From contig NZ_CAKZGO010000004.1 of NCBI RefSeq assembly GCF_936916975.1, positions 744,001 to 808,000 of the forward strand: a DNA stretch of 64,000 nucleotides. The letters run 5' to 3'. The notes below the pieces were generated by a model. It was not told where the DNA came from, did no database searches, and saw nothing but the letters and a program-made list of their open reading frames with translations. The DNA is from an uncultured Dongia sp. (GTDB taxonomy: Bacteria > Pseudomonadota > Alphaproteobacteria > Dongiales > Dongiaceae). Of this stretch, positions 44,011-53,083 are shown one piece after another. The position numbers and the translations under genes are program-made. Numbering within the stretch: position 1 is the stretch's first letter; every line of letters begins with the position of its first letter.

Positions 44011-45702
44011 TCAGGCGATTCGGATGCGCTCCACGAAGCTGCTGATCTCGGTGCGCATGACATCTGCCTGGCGCGACAGGTCGGAGGCGGCGCCCAGCAG
44101 CCCTTCGGCAAGACGACCCGATTCCGACAATGCCTGGGACACACCGGCGATGTTCTGCGAGACATCGCGGGTGCCGTCCGCGGCCTGCTGGATGCTGCGC
44201 GAGATTTCGCGCGTGGCGGCACCCTGCTGCTCGACGGCGGCGGCAATGGCGGCAGCGATCTGGTCGATCTCCGTGATCGTGTTGGTGATGCCGCGAATGG
44301 CCGTGACCGCTTCGCCGGTTGCATTCTGGATGCTGCTGATCTGGCCGGTGATTTCCTCGGTCGCCTGCGCCGTCTGGTTGGCGAGATTCTTCACCTCGGA
44401 CGCCACCACGGCAAAGCCCTTGCCGGCATCGCCGGCGCGCGCTGCCTCGATCGTGGCATTGAGCGCCAGCAGATTGGTCTGGTTGGCAATGTCGCGGATG
44501 AGGTTGGCGACATCGCCGATCCGCTGGCTGGCCTGCGCCAGGCCGTTGATGGTCTGATCGGTCTGCCTCGCTTCAGCAACGGCCTTCGAGGCGATGTTGG
44601 TCGATTGTGCCACCTGCTGGGTGATCTCGGAAATGGACGCACTGAGTTCCTCGGTGGCGGCCGCCACCGATTGGACATTGCCGAAGGCCTGTTCCGAGGC
44701 GCTGGAAACGCGCGCTGCCTGATGGGTGGTCTGGTCGGTATTGCCCGCCATGGATTGCGCCGAGGATTGCAGTTCGACGGATGCGGCGGACACTTGCCCC
44801 ACCACATGCTGCACCGAGCTTTCGAAATTGTCGGCAAGATCGAGCATCGCCTGGCGCTTTTCGCTGCGCGCGCGCTCGTCCTGCGCGGTGCGATCCGCCG
44901 CCAGCCGGTCCATCGCCAAGGCATTGTCCTTGAACACCGCAAGGGCGCGGGCGAGCGCGCCCATCTCGGCCTTGTTCTCGGTGCCTTCGATGGAGATCGA
45001 TTTGTCGCCGTCAGCCAGGCGCATCATGCTGCTTGTGGTGCGCGCCAGCGGCCGCGAAATACTGCGCGCGATGAGCGCGCTGATGAGGGCCGTGACCAGC
45101 ATGATGCCGACGATGACCGCACCTAGCGTGAGCATCTGTTTCCAGAAGATGGCGTTGACGTCGTCGAGATAGATACCGGACCCGATGATCCAACCCCAGG
45201 GCGCGAAGCCTTTCACATAGGAGATCTTCGCGACCGGTTGCTCGGCGCCCGGCTGCGGCCACAGATAATCGACGAAGCCTGCCCCTTGCGCCTTTACGAC
45301 GTTCAGCATGTCGGTGAAGATCGGCTTACCGTTGGGATCCTTGAGGTCGGCCAAGGTCGGTTGATCGAGCAATTTCTTGGCGAAGGGATGCATCAGCATC
45401 CGCGGCGTCATATCGTTGATCCAGAAGTATTCCTTTTCGGCGTAGCGCAATTGCTCCAGCGCGACCATCGCCTGCGCCTTGGCTTGTTCCTCGGTGATCG
45501 TGCCGGCCTTGGCCTGCTCCGCGAAGTAATTCACGACGCCATAGGCGACTTCGACGACATGCTGGGTCTTCACCTTGCGGTCTTCGAGCAGCGTCGCCTT
45601 CAATGCGCCGCCGGCAATAGCGCCGATGGCGATCATGCCGATCATGGCGACGAGCACCACGAAAGCGAGGCGCGTGGCGATACGAAAATCCTGGAAGCGC
45701 AT
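44011..45702 (-). CDS. Methyl-accepting chemotaxis protein with single Cache domain
   Basis: 563 aa from the ATG at 45702, preceded by AGGGA; an upstream TTG is too close to that site. Two membrane helices (about 12-34 and 188-212) flank a periplasmic sCache_2 sensor with [49 protein letters not shown] and [18 protein letters not shown] domain then leads into the signalling hairpin, whose tip reads [20 protein letters not shown] and [17 protein letters not shown]. Such receptors often sense carboxylates; this ligand is unknown. No CheR/B/W genes are adjacent. Confidence 0.93.
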   Translation of the reverse strand: MRFQDFRIATRLAFVVLVAMIGMIAIGAIAGGALKATLLEDRKVKTQHVVEVAYGVVNYFAEQAKAGTITEEQAKAQAMVALEQLRYAEKEYFWINDMTPRMLMHPFAKKLLDQPTLADLKDPNGKPIFTDMLNVVKAQGAGFVDYLWPQPGAEQPVAKISYVKGFAPWGWIIGSGIYLDDVNAIFWKQMLTLGAVIVGIMLVTALISALIARSISRPLARTTSSMMRLADGDKSISIEGTENKAEMGALARALAVFKDNALAMDRLAADRTAQDERARSEKRQAMLDLADNFESSVQHVVGQVSAASVELQSSAQSMAGNTDQTTHQAARVSSASEQAFGNVQSVAAATEELSASISEITQQVAQSTNIASKAVAEARQTDQTINGLAQASQRIGDVANLIRDIANQTNLLALNATIEAARAGDAGKGFAVVASEVKNLANQTAQATEEITGQISSIQNATGEAVTAIRGITNTITEIDQIAAAIAAAVEQQGAATREISRSIQQAADGTRDVSQNIAGVSQALSESGRLAEGLLGAASDLSRQADVMRTEISSFVERIRIA

Positions 45703-45860
45703 GGGCAATGTCCCTGCAAAATAGCTGTTGCGCGCGGCCGTCTGCGAGTTTGCAGCCCGGCTTTTGGCGCGCGTCTGCCTTGCACCTTAGAGCGCACCCT
45801 CTAAGGCTTGATTAACGGATACAGGACCAGGCTAGGCCCAAAGTCCTCAAAGGGGGAATT

Positions 45861-45882
45861 GCCGCGGCATTTCAGCCGCGGC
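45861..45882 (-). terminator. Hairpin downstream of ankyrin gene
   Basis: GCCGCGG (45861-45867), 8-nt loop, CCGCGGC (45876-45882), starting 9 bp beyond the ankyrin gene's stop; the minus-strand tract after it is AATTCCCCCTTTG. Confidence 0.5.
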
Positions 45883-45890
45883 CGAGCGGA

Positions 45891-46457
45891 TCACGGCACC
45901 AGCAACAGCGCCGCGTCGCGATGACCCTTATATTCCGCGATCTGCTGCGGGATGCCGCCGCGATACATCTTGGCGCGTTTGTTGGCGCCATGCTTCAGCA
46001 GCGTCTTGATGGCATCGATCGAGCCGCCTTCGGCGGCATGATGCAGCGGCGTGAAGCGCGTACGATTGAGTGATTCGATATTGGCGCCGGCTGCCAGCAG
46101 CGCCTCGATCACGGCGGCATGGTTGCTGAGCGCGGCATAGTTCAGGGCCCGGCGGCCGTTCTTGTTGTCGGAGAAATCGATGCCCTCGATATCGGCGCCG
46201 GCTGCCAGCGCCGCCTTCACCGCGGCTACATCGCCGCTTTGCGACGCCGCCCAAAGATCCTTGGTCGCTTGGGCGACGGGCTGCTCTGGTATGTCCAGTC
46301 GCCCCAGGCCGCTATCGGCGCCGGTTCCCCCACCAGGGCCGGCGCAGGCCGTCACCAGTCCCGCTGTCAGCCCCAGGGCGCCGGCAGCGGCGATCCGCGA
46401 CAGGAAACGACGGCGCCCAGAACGAGCAGCTGAATCAACGAACACGCCAACAAACAT
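45891..46457 (-). CDS. Ankyrin-repeat lipoprotein with Tat-like signal
   Basis: 188 aa from the ATG at 46457 (MFVGVFVDSAARSGRRRFLS) with GGGGGAA upstream. The signal RSGRRRFLSRIAAAGALGL has a twin-arginine pair and ends in a lipobox-like LVTAC, so a folded lipoprotein is likely. After a Gly-rich linker come about four ankyrin repeats (residues about 60-185: VAAVKAALAAGADIEGIDFS, RRALNYAALSNHAAVIEALL, TPLHHAAEGGSIDAIKTLLK). It is divergent from hsp20. Ankyrin lipoproteins bind other proteins at the envelope; the partner is unknown. Confidence 0.75.
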   Translation of the reverse strand: MFVGVFVDSAARSGRRRFLSRIAAAGALGLTAGLVTACAGPGGGTGADSGLGRLDIPEQPVAQATKDLWAASQSGDVAAVKAALAAGADIEGIDFSDNKNGRRALNYAALSNHAAVIEALLAAGANIESLNRTRFTPLHHAAEGGSIDAIKTLLKHGANKRAKMYRGGIPQQIAEYKGHRDAALLLVP

Positions 46458-46580
46458 GTGATTCCCCCGAATTTCTTGTCCCCTGAATAGTTTAGCGTGC
46501 CCAATGACACACGCAAGTGCGTTCGGACATGGCGAATGCCTTGATTTCTTAACGTAGGTTACTATTTCTTCCTCTAAGGT

Positions 46581-46703
46581 GCCCTCTGGGGTCGGAACAG
46601 GTCCTTCGGGGCCGTGTTCTCTCCGATGGGGCCGAAAATCCGGTGTGCCGCCCGCGGGCACCGGGAAGACCAAAGTCTTGGTGCTCGCTCGAAAGGAGGA
46701 GCC
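46581..46703 (+). promoter_or_regulatory. ROSE-like RNA thermosensor leader of hsp20
   Basis: The segment before the hsp20 ATG is predicted to fold as consecutive hairpins: CGGTG/CACCG (46641-46645 with 46659-46663), AAGAC-CAAA-GTCTT (46666-46679), and finally GCTC (46683-46686) with GAGC (46699-46702). The last encloses the ribosome-binding site AGGAGGA (46694-46700). Alphaproteobacterial small-heat-shock genes are commonly controlled by ROSE elements in which a weak last hairpin hides the Shine-Dalgarno until warming; the layout fits. Not tested by folding software. Confidence 0.5.
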
Positions 46704-47186
46704 ATGTCGCGTCTGTCACTCTTCAACAGCCCGCTCCTGCTGGGCTTCGACCATTTCGAGCGCACGCTCGACCGAGTCGCCAAGGCGGGTGCCGAAGGCT
46801 ATCCCCCCTACAATATCGAGCAGGTCAGCGATTATCGTCTGCGCATCACTTTAGCTGTCGCCGGCTTTGCCATTAACGATCTCGAAATTCAGTTGGAAGA
46901 TAATCAGCTGACGGTTCGTGGCAAGCAGAAGGACGACGCGACGCGCGTGTTTCTCTATCGCGGCATCGCCGCACGGCAGTTCCAGCGCAGCTTCGTGCTG
47001 GCCGAGGGAATCGAAGTTGCGGGTGCGACACTCGACAATGGCTTGCTGGCGATCGACCTCGACCGGCCGAAGATCGAAACACAGATCCGCACCGTACCTA
47101 TCAAGCGGGGAGACGACGAGAAGAGTGAAGGCCGTGTCGTCATCGACGGCAACAGTGCCGGCATCCGTGCGGCACGAGAGGAGTAA
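46704..47186 (+). CDS. Small heat-shock protein (Hsp20/alpha-crystallin)
   Basis: 160 aa from the ATG at 46704 (MSRLSLFNSPLLLGFDHFER), directly after AGGAGGA. The alpha-crystallin domain (about 38-130) shows YPPYNIEQVSDYRLRITLAV, GFAINDLEIQLEDNQLTVRG, YRGIAARQFQRSFVLAEGIE, and GLLAIDLDRP, with the IxI/V-type region RTVPIKR. These ATP-independent chaperones hold unfolding proteins. It is followed 5 bp later by DUF1150, a usual alphaproteobacterial pair, and preceded by a structured leader. Confidence 0.93.
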   Translation: MSRLSLFNSPLLLGFDHFERTLDRVAKAGAEGYPPYNIEQVSDYRLRITLAVAGFAINDLEIQLEDNQLTVRGKQKDDATRVFLYRGIAARQFQRSFVLAEGIEVAGATLDNGLLAIDLDRPKIETQIRTVPIKRGDDEKSEGRVVIDGNSAGIRAAREE

Positions 47187-47191
47187 AGACC

Positions 47192-47425
47192 ATGACCAAG
47201 ACTGAAACCAAGACCGACCTCGAAGCAGCGCGCGAGATCACGCGTCAGCAATTGCTGGCGCTGGGTCTCAACGATGTCGCCTATGTGCGCGATGTCGATG
47301 TCGATGGTGCGACGGCGTTCGGTATCTTCGCCGCCAACGGCCAACAGCTTGCCGTCATGCCGGACCGCGACGCCGCGATCGCCGCGGCCTGGGAAAACGG
47401 CCTGGCACCCGTGACGATTCACTGA
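47192..47425 (+). CDS. DUF1150 family protein
   Basis: 77 aa acidic soluble protein. The family core reads DVAYVRDVDVDGATAFGIFA, ANGQQLAVMPDRDAAIAAAW and ENGLAPVTIH. Start ATG five bp after the hsp20 stop, so it is co-translated with the small heat-shock gene, a fixed arrangement in alphaproteobacteria. Function unknown; association with heat-shock genes suggests a stress role. A GC-rich terminator follows within 20 bp. Confidence 0.9.
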   Translation: MTKTETKTDLEAAREITRQQLLALGLNDVAYVRDVDVDGATAFGIFAANGQQLAVMPDRDAAIAAAWENGLAPVTIH

Positions 47426-47443
47426 GACCTAACGTCAAACACC

Positions 47444-47467
47444 AACGCCCCGCATAAGCGGGGCGTT
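47444..47467. terminator. Bidirectional terminator between DUF1150 and ptsN
   Basis: Perfect 10-bp inverted repeat AACGCCCCGC (47444-47453), loop ATAA, GCGGGGCGTT (47458-47467), between two converging genes; T-tracts on both sides are short. Confidence 0.75.
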
Positions 47468-47495
47468 GTCTCGAAGACGATGATGTAAACGACGC

Positions 47496-47963
47496 TTACG
47501 CAGCGTGTGAATGCGCACCGTCGGTCAGCAGCGCATAGATCGCATCGGCCTGGTCGGTGCCGCGCAGCTTTTCGCAGATCGCCCGGTCGCGCAGCAGGCG
47601 TGAGACCCGCGCCAAGGCTTTAAGATGATCGGCGCCAGCACCTTCCGGCGCCAACAGCAGAAAAATCAGATCCACCGGCTGTTCGTCGATCGCGTCAAAA
47701 TCGATCGGCGTCTCAAGCCGGCCGAACAGGCCGAACATCTTCTTGGCTTCCGGCAGCTTGCCGTGCGGAATGGCGATGCCATTGCCGACACCCGTCGTGC
47801 CGAGGCGCTCTCGCTCCAGCAGCACATCGAAAATGGCACGCTCGTGCAGACCGGAAAGTTCGGCCGCACGACGCGCCATATCCTGCAGGGCTTGTTTCTT
47901 GTTGCTGGCCTTCAACCGCGCCAAAACATGCGCTGGGCTTCCGAGCAGATCTTCGATTTCCAT
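47496..47963 (-). CDS. ptsN: PTS IIA-like nitrogen regulatory protein PtsN
   Basis: 155 aa from the ATG at 47963, with GAGG just upstream. EIIA-Ntr domain with phospho-acceptor H67 (GNGIAIPHGKL), plus GLFGRLETPIDFDAIDEQPV and VDLIFLLLAPEGAGADHLKA. As the end point of the nitrogen PTS it regulates potassium and stress responses rather than sugar uptake. Placed downstream of rpoN and hpf, the classical rpoN operon order. rapZ is not in the window. Confidence 0.95.
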   Translation of the reverse strand: MEIEDLLGSPAHVLARLKASNKKQALQDMARRAAELSGLHERAIFDVLLERERLGTTGVGNGIAIPHGKLPEAKKMFGLFGRLETPIDFDAIDEQPVDLIFLLLAPEGAGADHLKALARVSRLLRDRAICEKLRGTDQADAIYALLTDGAHSHAA

Positions 47964-48023
47964 TCTTGCCTCGTACACGCCGCCCCGGAACGATCCAGCG
48001 GGCGTAAGAAAGATGACCCGGAC

Positions 48024-48626
48024 CTACTGCCGGGTCGTGCCGGCTTCCAGACCGGGATCGACCCAGCCGATATTGCCGTCGTTGCGCCGATAGACCATGT
48101 TGAGCCCGCCATGGGCCCTGTTCAGAAACATCATGGCCTGTTGATTGGCGAGATCGAGGCGCATGACTGCCTCGCCCACCGTGAGTGTCGGGATGGTGGT
48201 CTGCATTTCGGCCACCACGACCGGATGATGTGCATCGCCCGCACCGTTGACGGTTTCCGGTTCTTCGCTTTCATCGGATTCCTGCGCCAGGACGGTGTAT
48301 TGCGACACGCGGCGATCTTCCGTCTCAGCGCGATGATGATCGCGCAAGCGGCGCTTGTAGCGGCGCAGTCGCTTCGCCAGCGTTTCCGCAGCGAGATCAT
48401 AGGCCGAGTTGGCCTGTTCCGCTTCGCCTTCCGACTGCAGCAGGATACCGCGTCCGACATGGACCGAGATCTGCGCAGTGAACAGGTGCGCCTGCTTCGA
48501 CATCGTGACGTTGGCATCGATCGGATTCGAGAAGTACTTCCCGAAGATATGATCGAGGCTTTCCGAGGCGCGCGTCTTCAACGCATCGCCGACATCGATG
48601 TTCTTACCTTTGACGGTCAGGTTCAT
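48024..48626 (-). CDS. hpf: Long-form hibernation promoting factor
   Basis: 200 aa from the ATG at 48626 (MNLTVKGKNIDVGDALKTRA), chosen for family agreement. N-terminal S30AE domain (about 1-105) with TVKGKNIDVG and RLRRYKRRLRDHH, linked to the C-terminal dimerisation domain (about 140-195: VGEAVMRLDLANQQAMMFLN, NMVYRRNDGNIGWVDP). Long HPF dimerises 70S ribosomes into 100S particles in stationary phase. It follows rpoN after a 379-bp gap and precedes ptsN by 60 bp, so it probably has its own promoter. Confidence 0.95.
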   Translation of the reverse strand: MNLTVKGKNIDVGDALKTRASESLDHIFGKYFSNPIDANVTMSKQAHLFTAQISVHVGRGILLQSEGEAEQANSAYDLAAETLAKRLRRYKRRLRDHHRAETEDRRVSQYTVLAQESDESEEPETVNGAGDAHHPVVVAEMQTTIPTLTVGEAVMRLDLANQQAMMFLNRAHGGLNMVYRRNDGNIGWVDPGLEAGTTRQ

Positions 48627-49005
48627 GGGCGTTTTCCTGCAAACGTGGTGCGACCAAAGAAACATCTCATGGACAGATATTTCGCCGTCTCACCCAACGA
48701 CACTTCAGCTGGCCATTTCAGCGACCGGGCGTAACCGCGCGGGCACAATGCCAACCAACGGAAATCCGGGACCCCAGGATCACCCTCAGAAGCGTCACGC
48801 CGCCGGTCTCCAGGGAGGTCCGGCGGCGCGGCCGGGACCATAGCGACCTTCTTGGCGATGTCAACGTCCCACGGGACGGGGTCAAGGATCGGCAATCGAG
48901 CCTTATCCTTCTGGCGTTAACACCTCCTATACATCGCTGGGCGTTAAGGAATCGCTGCTGGCGCAGCGTGGTCGCGAAAACCCTGGAAGAATGATGTGGC
49001 TCCTC
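48627..49005. other. 379-bp intergenic region between rpoN and hpf, no gene seen
   Basis: No coding sequence of note. A hairpin CGCTGC-TGGC-GCAGCG (48953-48968) lies 37 bp beyond the rpoN stop on the minus strand and may terminate or pause transcription. A poor GG-N10-GC sequence on the minus strand (about 48750) is far from the sigma-54 consensus. The region ends at the hpf ribosome-binding site near 48640. Confidence 0.5.
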
Positions 49006-50598
49006 TCAGGCGGAACGCAAGGCTTTCTCGCGGCGGCGCTGCACCGAAGATGAAATTCTGAGTGATTCTCTATACTTAGCGACCGTTCGGCGGGCGATGT
49101 CGACGCCCTGCCCCTGCAGGATGGTGACCAGCCGGTCGTCGGACAGGATGTCGGCCGCCGCTTCTGCATCGATCAGCTCCTTGATCCGCTGCCGGACCGC
49201 TTCGGCGGAATGGGCCGCCTGGCCGTCGGCGCCCTGGATTGCCGCTGTGAAGAAATACCGCAGCTCGAACACGCCGCGCTGGGTCGCCATGAATTTGTTG
49301 GTGGTGACGCGACTCACCGTACTCTCATGCATGCCGATGGCGTCGGCGATATCGCGCCGGATGAGTGGCTTGAGATGCTGCACGCCATGAAGGAAGAACG
49401 CCTCCTGCTGGCGCACGATCTCGGATGCCACTTTGAGGATGGTGGTGGCGCGCTGGTGCAAGGTCTTCACCAGCCAGTTGGCGGTGGCAAGGCGTTCGTT
49501 GAGATAGTCCTTCTCAACCTTGTTCTGCGCCTTGGGCAGGATGCGTGCATGGTATTGCTGGTTGACCAGCAGGCGCGGCAATTGCTCCGCATTGAGCTCG
49601 ATCGACCACGACCCGTCCTGGCGCCGCCAGACCATGATGTCCGGCACCACGGCCTGTACGTCGGCCTGTTCAAAGCTGGCACCGGGCTTCGGGTTGAGGG
49701 CGCGGATCTCAGCGACCATGTCGGCGAGATCCTCGGCATCGATGCCGCAGAGTTTCATCAGTTGATGTCGGTCATGCTTGGCCAGCAGCTCAAGATTGTC
49801 GAGCAACGCCTGCATCGCGGGATCCAGCCGGTTGCGCTCTCTCAGCTGCAACGCGAGGCATTCGGCAAGGTTCCGCGCGAACACGCCGCAGGGATCGAAT
49901 TGCTGCACGCGCGCGAGGACAGCCTCCACTTGGGCCAGGCTGCAGCCCAGCCGCTCAGCGAGCTGTGAGAGATCACCGGTGACATAGCCGGCATCATCGA
50001 CCAGATCGATCAACTGCAGGCCGATGAGGCGCTCGGTCGGGTCCTGGATATCGAGATAGAGCTGGCGTTCCAGATGTTCGCGCAGGGTTTCGGGCCTGCT
50101 CAGCGTCTGCTCAAGGCCGAACTCGGAATCGGAAAAATCGCTGCGGCCGCCGCCGGACCCGGTGCCGGACCAGTTATCGGCAAAACCGGATTCCTGCGAG
50201 ACCGCCCCTTCGCCGACGCTGCGCTCCTGGCGGCCATCTTCGGCAGTATTGTAGAGATTGTCGTAATCGGCATCCTGCGCGGACCCGGGCGCACCATCCA
50301 TGGTCTCGCTCCGGACATACTCGCTGCTGTCCATGACGCGGTCCGGTGTCGGGACTTCCATGGGTTCGCTGGCCATTGCCTCTGCGCTGGCCAGGCGGCC
50401 GCTTTCTTGGCCCGTATCGCCCATGACGGCACGCTCGTCCTCGCCGCGTTCGAGGAGCGGATTCTGCTCGAGCTCCTGCTCGACATAGGCCGCGAGCTCC
50501 TGGTTGGAAAGCTCAAGGAGCTTGATCGCCTGTTGGAGCTGCGGCGTCATTACCAGGCTCTGGGCCTGGCGCAAATCCATGCGCTGCGTTATCGCCAT
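49006..50598 (-). CDS. rpoN: RNA polymerase sigma-54 factor
   Basis: 530 aa from the ATG at 50598 (MAITQRMDLRQAQSLVMTPQ). Region I is the Gln-rich start (QLQQAIKLLELSNQELAAYV), region II an acidic, variable linker (about 55-145), then the core-binding domain (LSRPETLREHLERQLYL, FDPCGVFARNLAECLALQL), the helix-turn-helix (IADAIGMHESTVSRVTTNKF) and the RpoN box ARRTVAKYRESLRI. It directs nitrogen, flagellar and other enhancer-dependent genes. It lies 13 bp after lptB, within the run kdsD-lptC-lptA-lptB-rpoN. Confidence 0.97.
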   Translation of the reverse strand: MAITQRMDLRQAQSLVMTPQLQQAIKLLELSNQELAAYVEQELEQNPLLERGEDERAVMGDTGQESGRLASAEAMASEPMEVPTPDRVMDSSEYVRSETMDGAPGSAQDADYDNLYNTAEDGRQERSVGEGAVSQESGFADNWSGTGSGGGRSDFSDSEFGLEQTLSRPETLREHLERQLYLDIQDPTERLIGLQLIDLVDDAGYVTGDLSQLAERLGCSLAQVEAVLARVQQFDPCGVFARNLAECLALQLRERNRLDPAMQALLDNLELLAKHDRHQLMKLCGIDAEDLADMVAEIRALNPKPGASFEQADVQAVVPDIMVWRRQDGSWSIELNAEQLPRLLVNQQYHARILPKAQNKVEKDYLNERLATANWLVKTLHQRATTILKVASEIVRQQEAFFLHGVQHLKPLIRRDIADAIGMHESTVSRVTTNKFMATQRGVFELRYFFTAAIQGADGQAAHSAEAVRQRIKELIDAEAAADILSDDRLVTILQGQGVDIARRTVAKYRESLRISSSVQRRREKALRSA

Positions 50599-50611
50599 AG
50601 CAAGAAGCGTA

Positions 50612-51490
50612 CTACAGGGAGAATCTTTCTCCAAGGTAAACGCGGCGGACGGCCTCGTCGGACACGATGTCGGCCGGGCTGCCTTCGCGCAAGACCTCGC
50701 CTTCGTGCAGGATATACGCCCGATCGACGATTTCCAGCGTATCGCGGACGTTATGATCCGTGATGAGGACGCCGATGCCGCGGTCCTTGAGGTGCGAAAT
50801 GATGTCGCGGATGTCGTTCACCGCAATGGGGTCAATACCGGCCAGCGGTTCGTCGAGCAGGATGTAGCTGGGCCGGGTCGCCAGCGCCCGGGCGATCTCG
50901 ACACGGCGCCGCTCACCGCCGGACAGCGCTATGGCCGGCACCTTGCGGAGATGCGCGATCGAGAAATCGCCGAGCAGCTGATCCAGCCGCGCCTCGCGCG
51001 AGGCAGCGACGTTGTCGACCACTTCAAGCACGGCCATGATGTTGTCTTCGACCGACATGCCGCGAAAGATCGAGGCTTCCTGCGGCAGGTAGCCGATGCC
51101 GCCGCGCGCGCGCTCGAACATCGGCTGGTCGGTAACCTCGCTGCCATCAAGAAAGATGGCACCAGCGTCGGCCTTGATCAGGCCGGTGATGATGTAGAAG
51201 CAGGTGGTCTTGCCGGCACCGTTGGGACCCAGCAGTCCGACCGCCTCGCCGCGCTGAACACCGACGGAAACATCGCGCAACACGGGCTTCTTCTTGTACT
51301 GCTTGCCAAGATGATAGGCGCACAGGCCCTGGACCACCGTCGGGTCGATGGCGACGCCATTGACGACGAACGCGGTATGGCCGTTCACCAGGCCATCCTT
51401 CCCGGCTTCTCCTTTTTTATCGGTCGAAGGTTTGGCGGCAGCAGCCGGCAAATCGTCCGCTTGCTGAGCGTTTTGGGCGCCGTCAATCAT
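50612..51490 (-). CDS. lptB: LPS export ABC transporter ATP-binding protein
   Basis: 292 aa ATPase that powers LPS extraction with LptFG. Walker A GPNGAGKTT, Q-loop YLPQEASIFRGMSV, signature LSGGERRRVEIARAL, Walker B YILLDEPLAGID, H-loop LITDHNVRD, and the LptB-typical end YILHEGEVLREGSPADIV. It has an N-terminal extension of about 55 residues (Ala/Lys-rich) before the NBD, not found in E. coli LptB. Its ATG overlaps the lptA stop (ATGA). Confidence 0.95.
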   Translation of the reverse strand: MIDGAQNAQQADDLPAAAAKPSTDKKGEAGKDGLVNGHTAFVVNGVAIDPTVVQGLCAYHLGKQYKKKPVLRDVSVGVQRGEAVGLLGPNGAGKTTCFYIITGLIKADAGAIFLDGSEVTDQPMFERARGGIGYLPQEASIFRGMSVEDNIMAVLEVVDNVAASREARLDQLLGDFSIAHLRKVPAIALSGGERRRVEIARALATRPSYILLDEPLAGIDPIAVNDIRDIISHLKDRGIGVLITDHNVRDTLEIVDRAYILHEGEVLREGSPADIVSDEAVRRVYLGERFSL

Positions 51491-52398
51491 TGTGTGGTGT
51501 TGCCAGATTTCGGTTTGATGAGCGTGTGGACGCGATTCGAACTGCCGCCACCCAGAATGCGGCTGATCTTGCGCTTGTTGTCGATCTCGGCGCGCTGGCC
51601 GGAATATTCGTTGCCGCCGTCGACGATCCGCACGTCGCCGGTCATGAGCGCGATATCGGTGTCGGGGTTATAGGCGAAGTGCTTGGAGTAGATGGTCTGG
51701 GTGCCATTGATGACCTTGACCTTGCCCTCGGCCTCGATCTGGCTGAGCTTGCTCTTGCCCTCGGCATCGTCGACGAAATAGAGCGTCGCCACATCGCCGT
51801 TGATGCGCGTGTCCTCGCGCAGCACCAAGGCATTGCCGCGGGCGGTGATGGCATTGCGACCGGTCCAGTATTCGATGCGGTCGCGCGCCGTCACGGTGTC
51901 GTTCTCGCTGATGATCTTGAGGTTGCCGCCGGTCAGCAGCAGCAGCTTGTCCGCGGCGGTATACTCGCCATTGTCGCCATAGCCGGTCGAATTGCCGGAG
52001 ATCACCTTGACATTGCCTGTGGCAACGATGCGATCGAACGAGCCTTCATCGGCGCTGGTATAAAATACCAGCGTGTCGGCGGCGATCGACGAATTGCCCT
52101 GCTTCGCCACGGCGTTGCCGCGGGCGGTGTAAGTCTTCTCGTTGCTGCGCCACTCGATGCCCTGATCGGCACCCAATTCGAACGGCTGCGTCGCATCGCC
52201 GAAATCCATGCCGGATCCGCCACTCGCAGCTGGCTCGGCGAGTGCTGCGTCCTGCGGCGCCTCCAGTGTCGTGTCCTGCGTTGTATCCTGGGCAAACGCC
52301 GGCAACGCGAGCATCAGCGGCAACGCGATCACGCCTCCCAAAAGCCAGTTCTTCTTGCGCCAGGCAGCAATACCGCCGGCATGAGCAAGCCACGTCAT
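51487..52398 (-). CDS. lptA: LPS transport protein LptA (OstA domain)
   Basis: 303 aa. A hydrophobic segment (about 15-36, ending PAFAQ) is a signal or anchor; a low-complexity stretch leads to the beta-jellyroll OstA domain (about 75-290) with IEWRSNEKTYTARGNAVAKQ, ADTLVFYTS and repeated GNxxxxxxG-type strands. LptA bridges LPS across the periplasm. Longer than E. coli LptA (185 aa), but normal for alphaproteobacteria. It overlaps lptC by ATGA at its start and lptB by ATGA at its end. Confidence 0.9.
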   Translation of the reverse strand: MTWLAHAGGIAAWRKKNWLLGGVIALPLMLALPAFAQDTTQDTTLEAPQDAALAEPAASGGSGMDFGDATQPFELGADQGIEWRSNEKTYTARGNAVAKQGNSSIAADTLVFYTSADEGSFDRIVATGNVKVISGNSTGYGDNGEYTAADKLLLLTGGNLKIISENDTVTARDRIEYWTGRNAITARGNALVLREDTRINGDVATLYFVDDAEGKSKLSQIEAEGKVKVINGTQTIYSKHFAYNPDTDIALMTGDVRIVDGGNEYSGQRAEIDNKRKISRILGGGSSNRVHTLIKPKSGNTTQ

Positions 52399-53075
52399 TC
52401 GCCGCTTCCCTTCCCCTTGGGCATGATCTTGAGATGCGCCCGGCCCTTGAACAGCACGGTGGCGCCATCGTCGAGCATTTCAAATCCTTCAGCCGACAAC
52501 TGGCGCCGGTCATCCGTGCCGGTCACCGGCTTCGATCCGGAAGCGGTGTTGGCCAGCAGATCCATCGCCGCCTGTTCGGTCGAGAAGACCAGGCCATTGT
52601 CGTGATAGACCGTGACGGCGCCATCAAGGTCGACCCGGTCGAGCTTGCGGTCATAGCGGCCATGCTCGGCCGTGACGGCGATCCAGGTCGCCGACGACAG
52701 TTCGATTTCGGCCTGTGGCTCTTCCAGATCAATGAGGTCCTTGTTGTCCTTGGCTTCGGTGGCGCTCAATGCGGTGACCGAGAAGGGCCGATCCGATTTG
52801 CTCATGCCTTCGAAGGCGATACCGCTCACCTTCATGCCCGCATCCAGCTTCGGCGCATCCTCGGCCACCGGGATGCTGACCCGCGTGTCGGACTGGCTGT
52901 AATAGGAGCGGTAGGTGAGATAGCCGACGATCGCCAAGGCCAGAACCGGCAGCGCGATCTTCAGCCCCAGCAGGCGGTCGCGCTTGCGGTTGAAGATGGC
53001 GCGCGGTCCCGCGATGGACGGCCCCGCCAGATCCTTTGGTGCCCGCAGTTTGTCGATGAAATCGCGCATTGCCAT
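52395..53075 (-). CDS. lptC: LPS export periplasmic protein LptC
   Basis: 226 aa from the ATG at 53075 (MAMRDFIDKLRAP). An N-terminal membrane anchor (about 30-52: LKIALPVLALAIVGYLTYRS) precedes the periplasmic jellyroll with GMSKSDRPFSVTALSATEAK, DLEEPQAEIELSSATWIAVT and LDRVDLDGAVTVYHDNG. LptC hands LPS from LptB2FG to LptA. Fits the operon position between kdsD and lptA; eight bp separate it from the kdsD stop. Confidence 0.9.
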   Translation of the reverse strand: MAMRDFIDKLRAPKDLAGPSIAGPRAIFNRKRDRLLGLKIALPVLALAIVGYLTYRSYYSQSDTRVSIPVAEDAPKLDAGMKVSGIAFEGMSKSDRPFSVTALSATEAKDNKDLIDLEEPQAEIELSSATWIAVTAEHGRYDRKLDRVDLDGAVTVYHDNGLVFSTEQAAMDLLANTASGSKPVTGTDDRRQLSAEGFEMLDDGATVLFKGRAHLKIMPKGKGSGE

Positions 53076-53083
53076 GATGTCGA

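Noticed and set aside
48720-48790. Possible sigma-54 promoter for hpf (GG-N10-GC on the minus strand)
   Set aside because: Only the GG/GC spacing fits; the bases around -24 and -12 do not match TGGCAC/TTGCW well.
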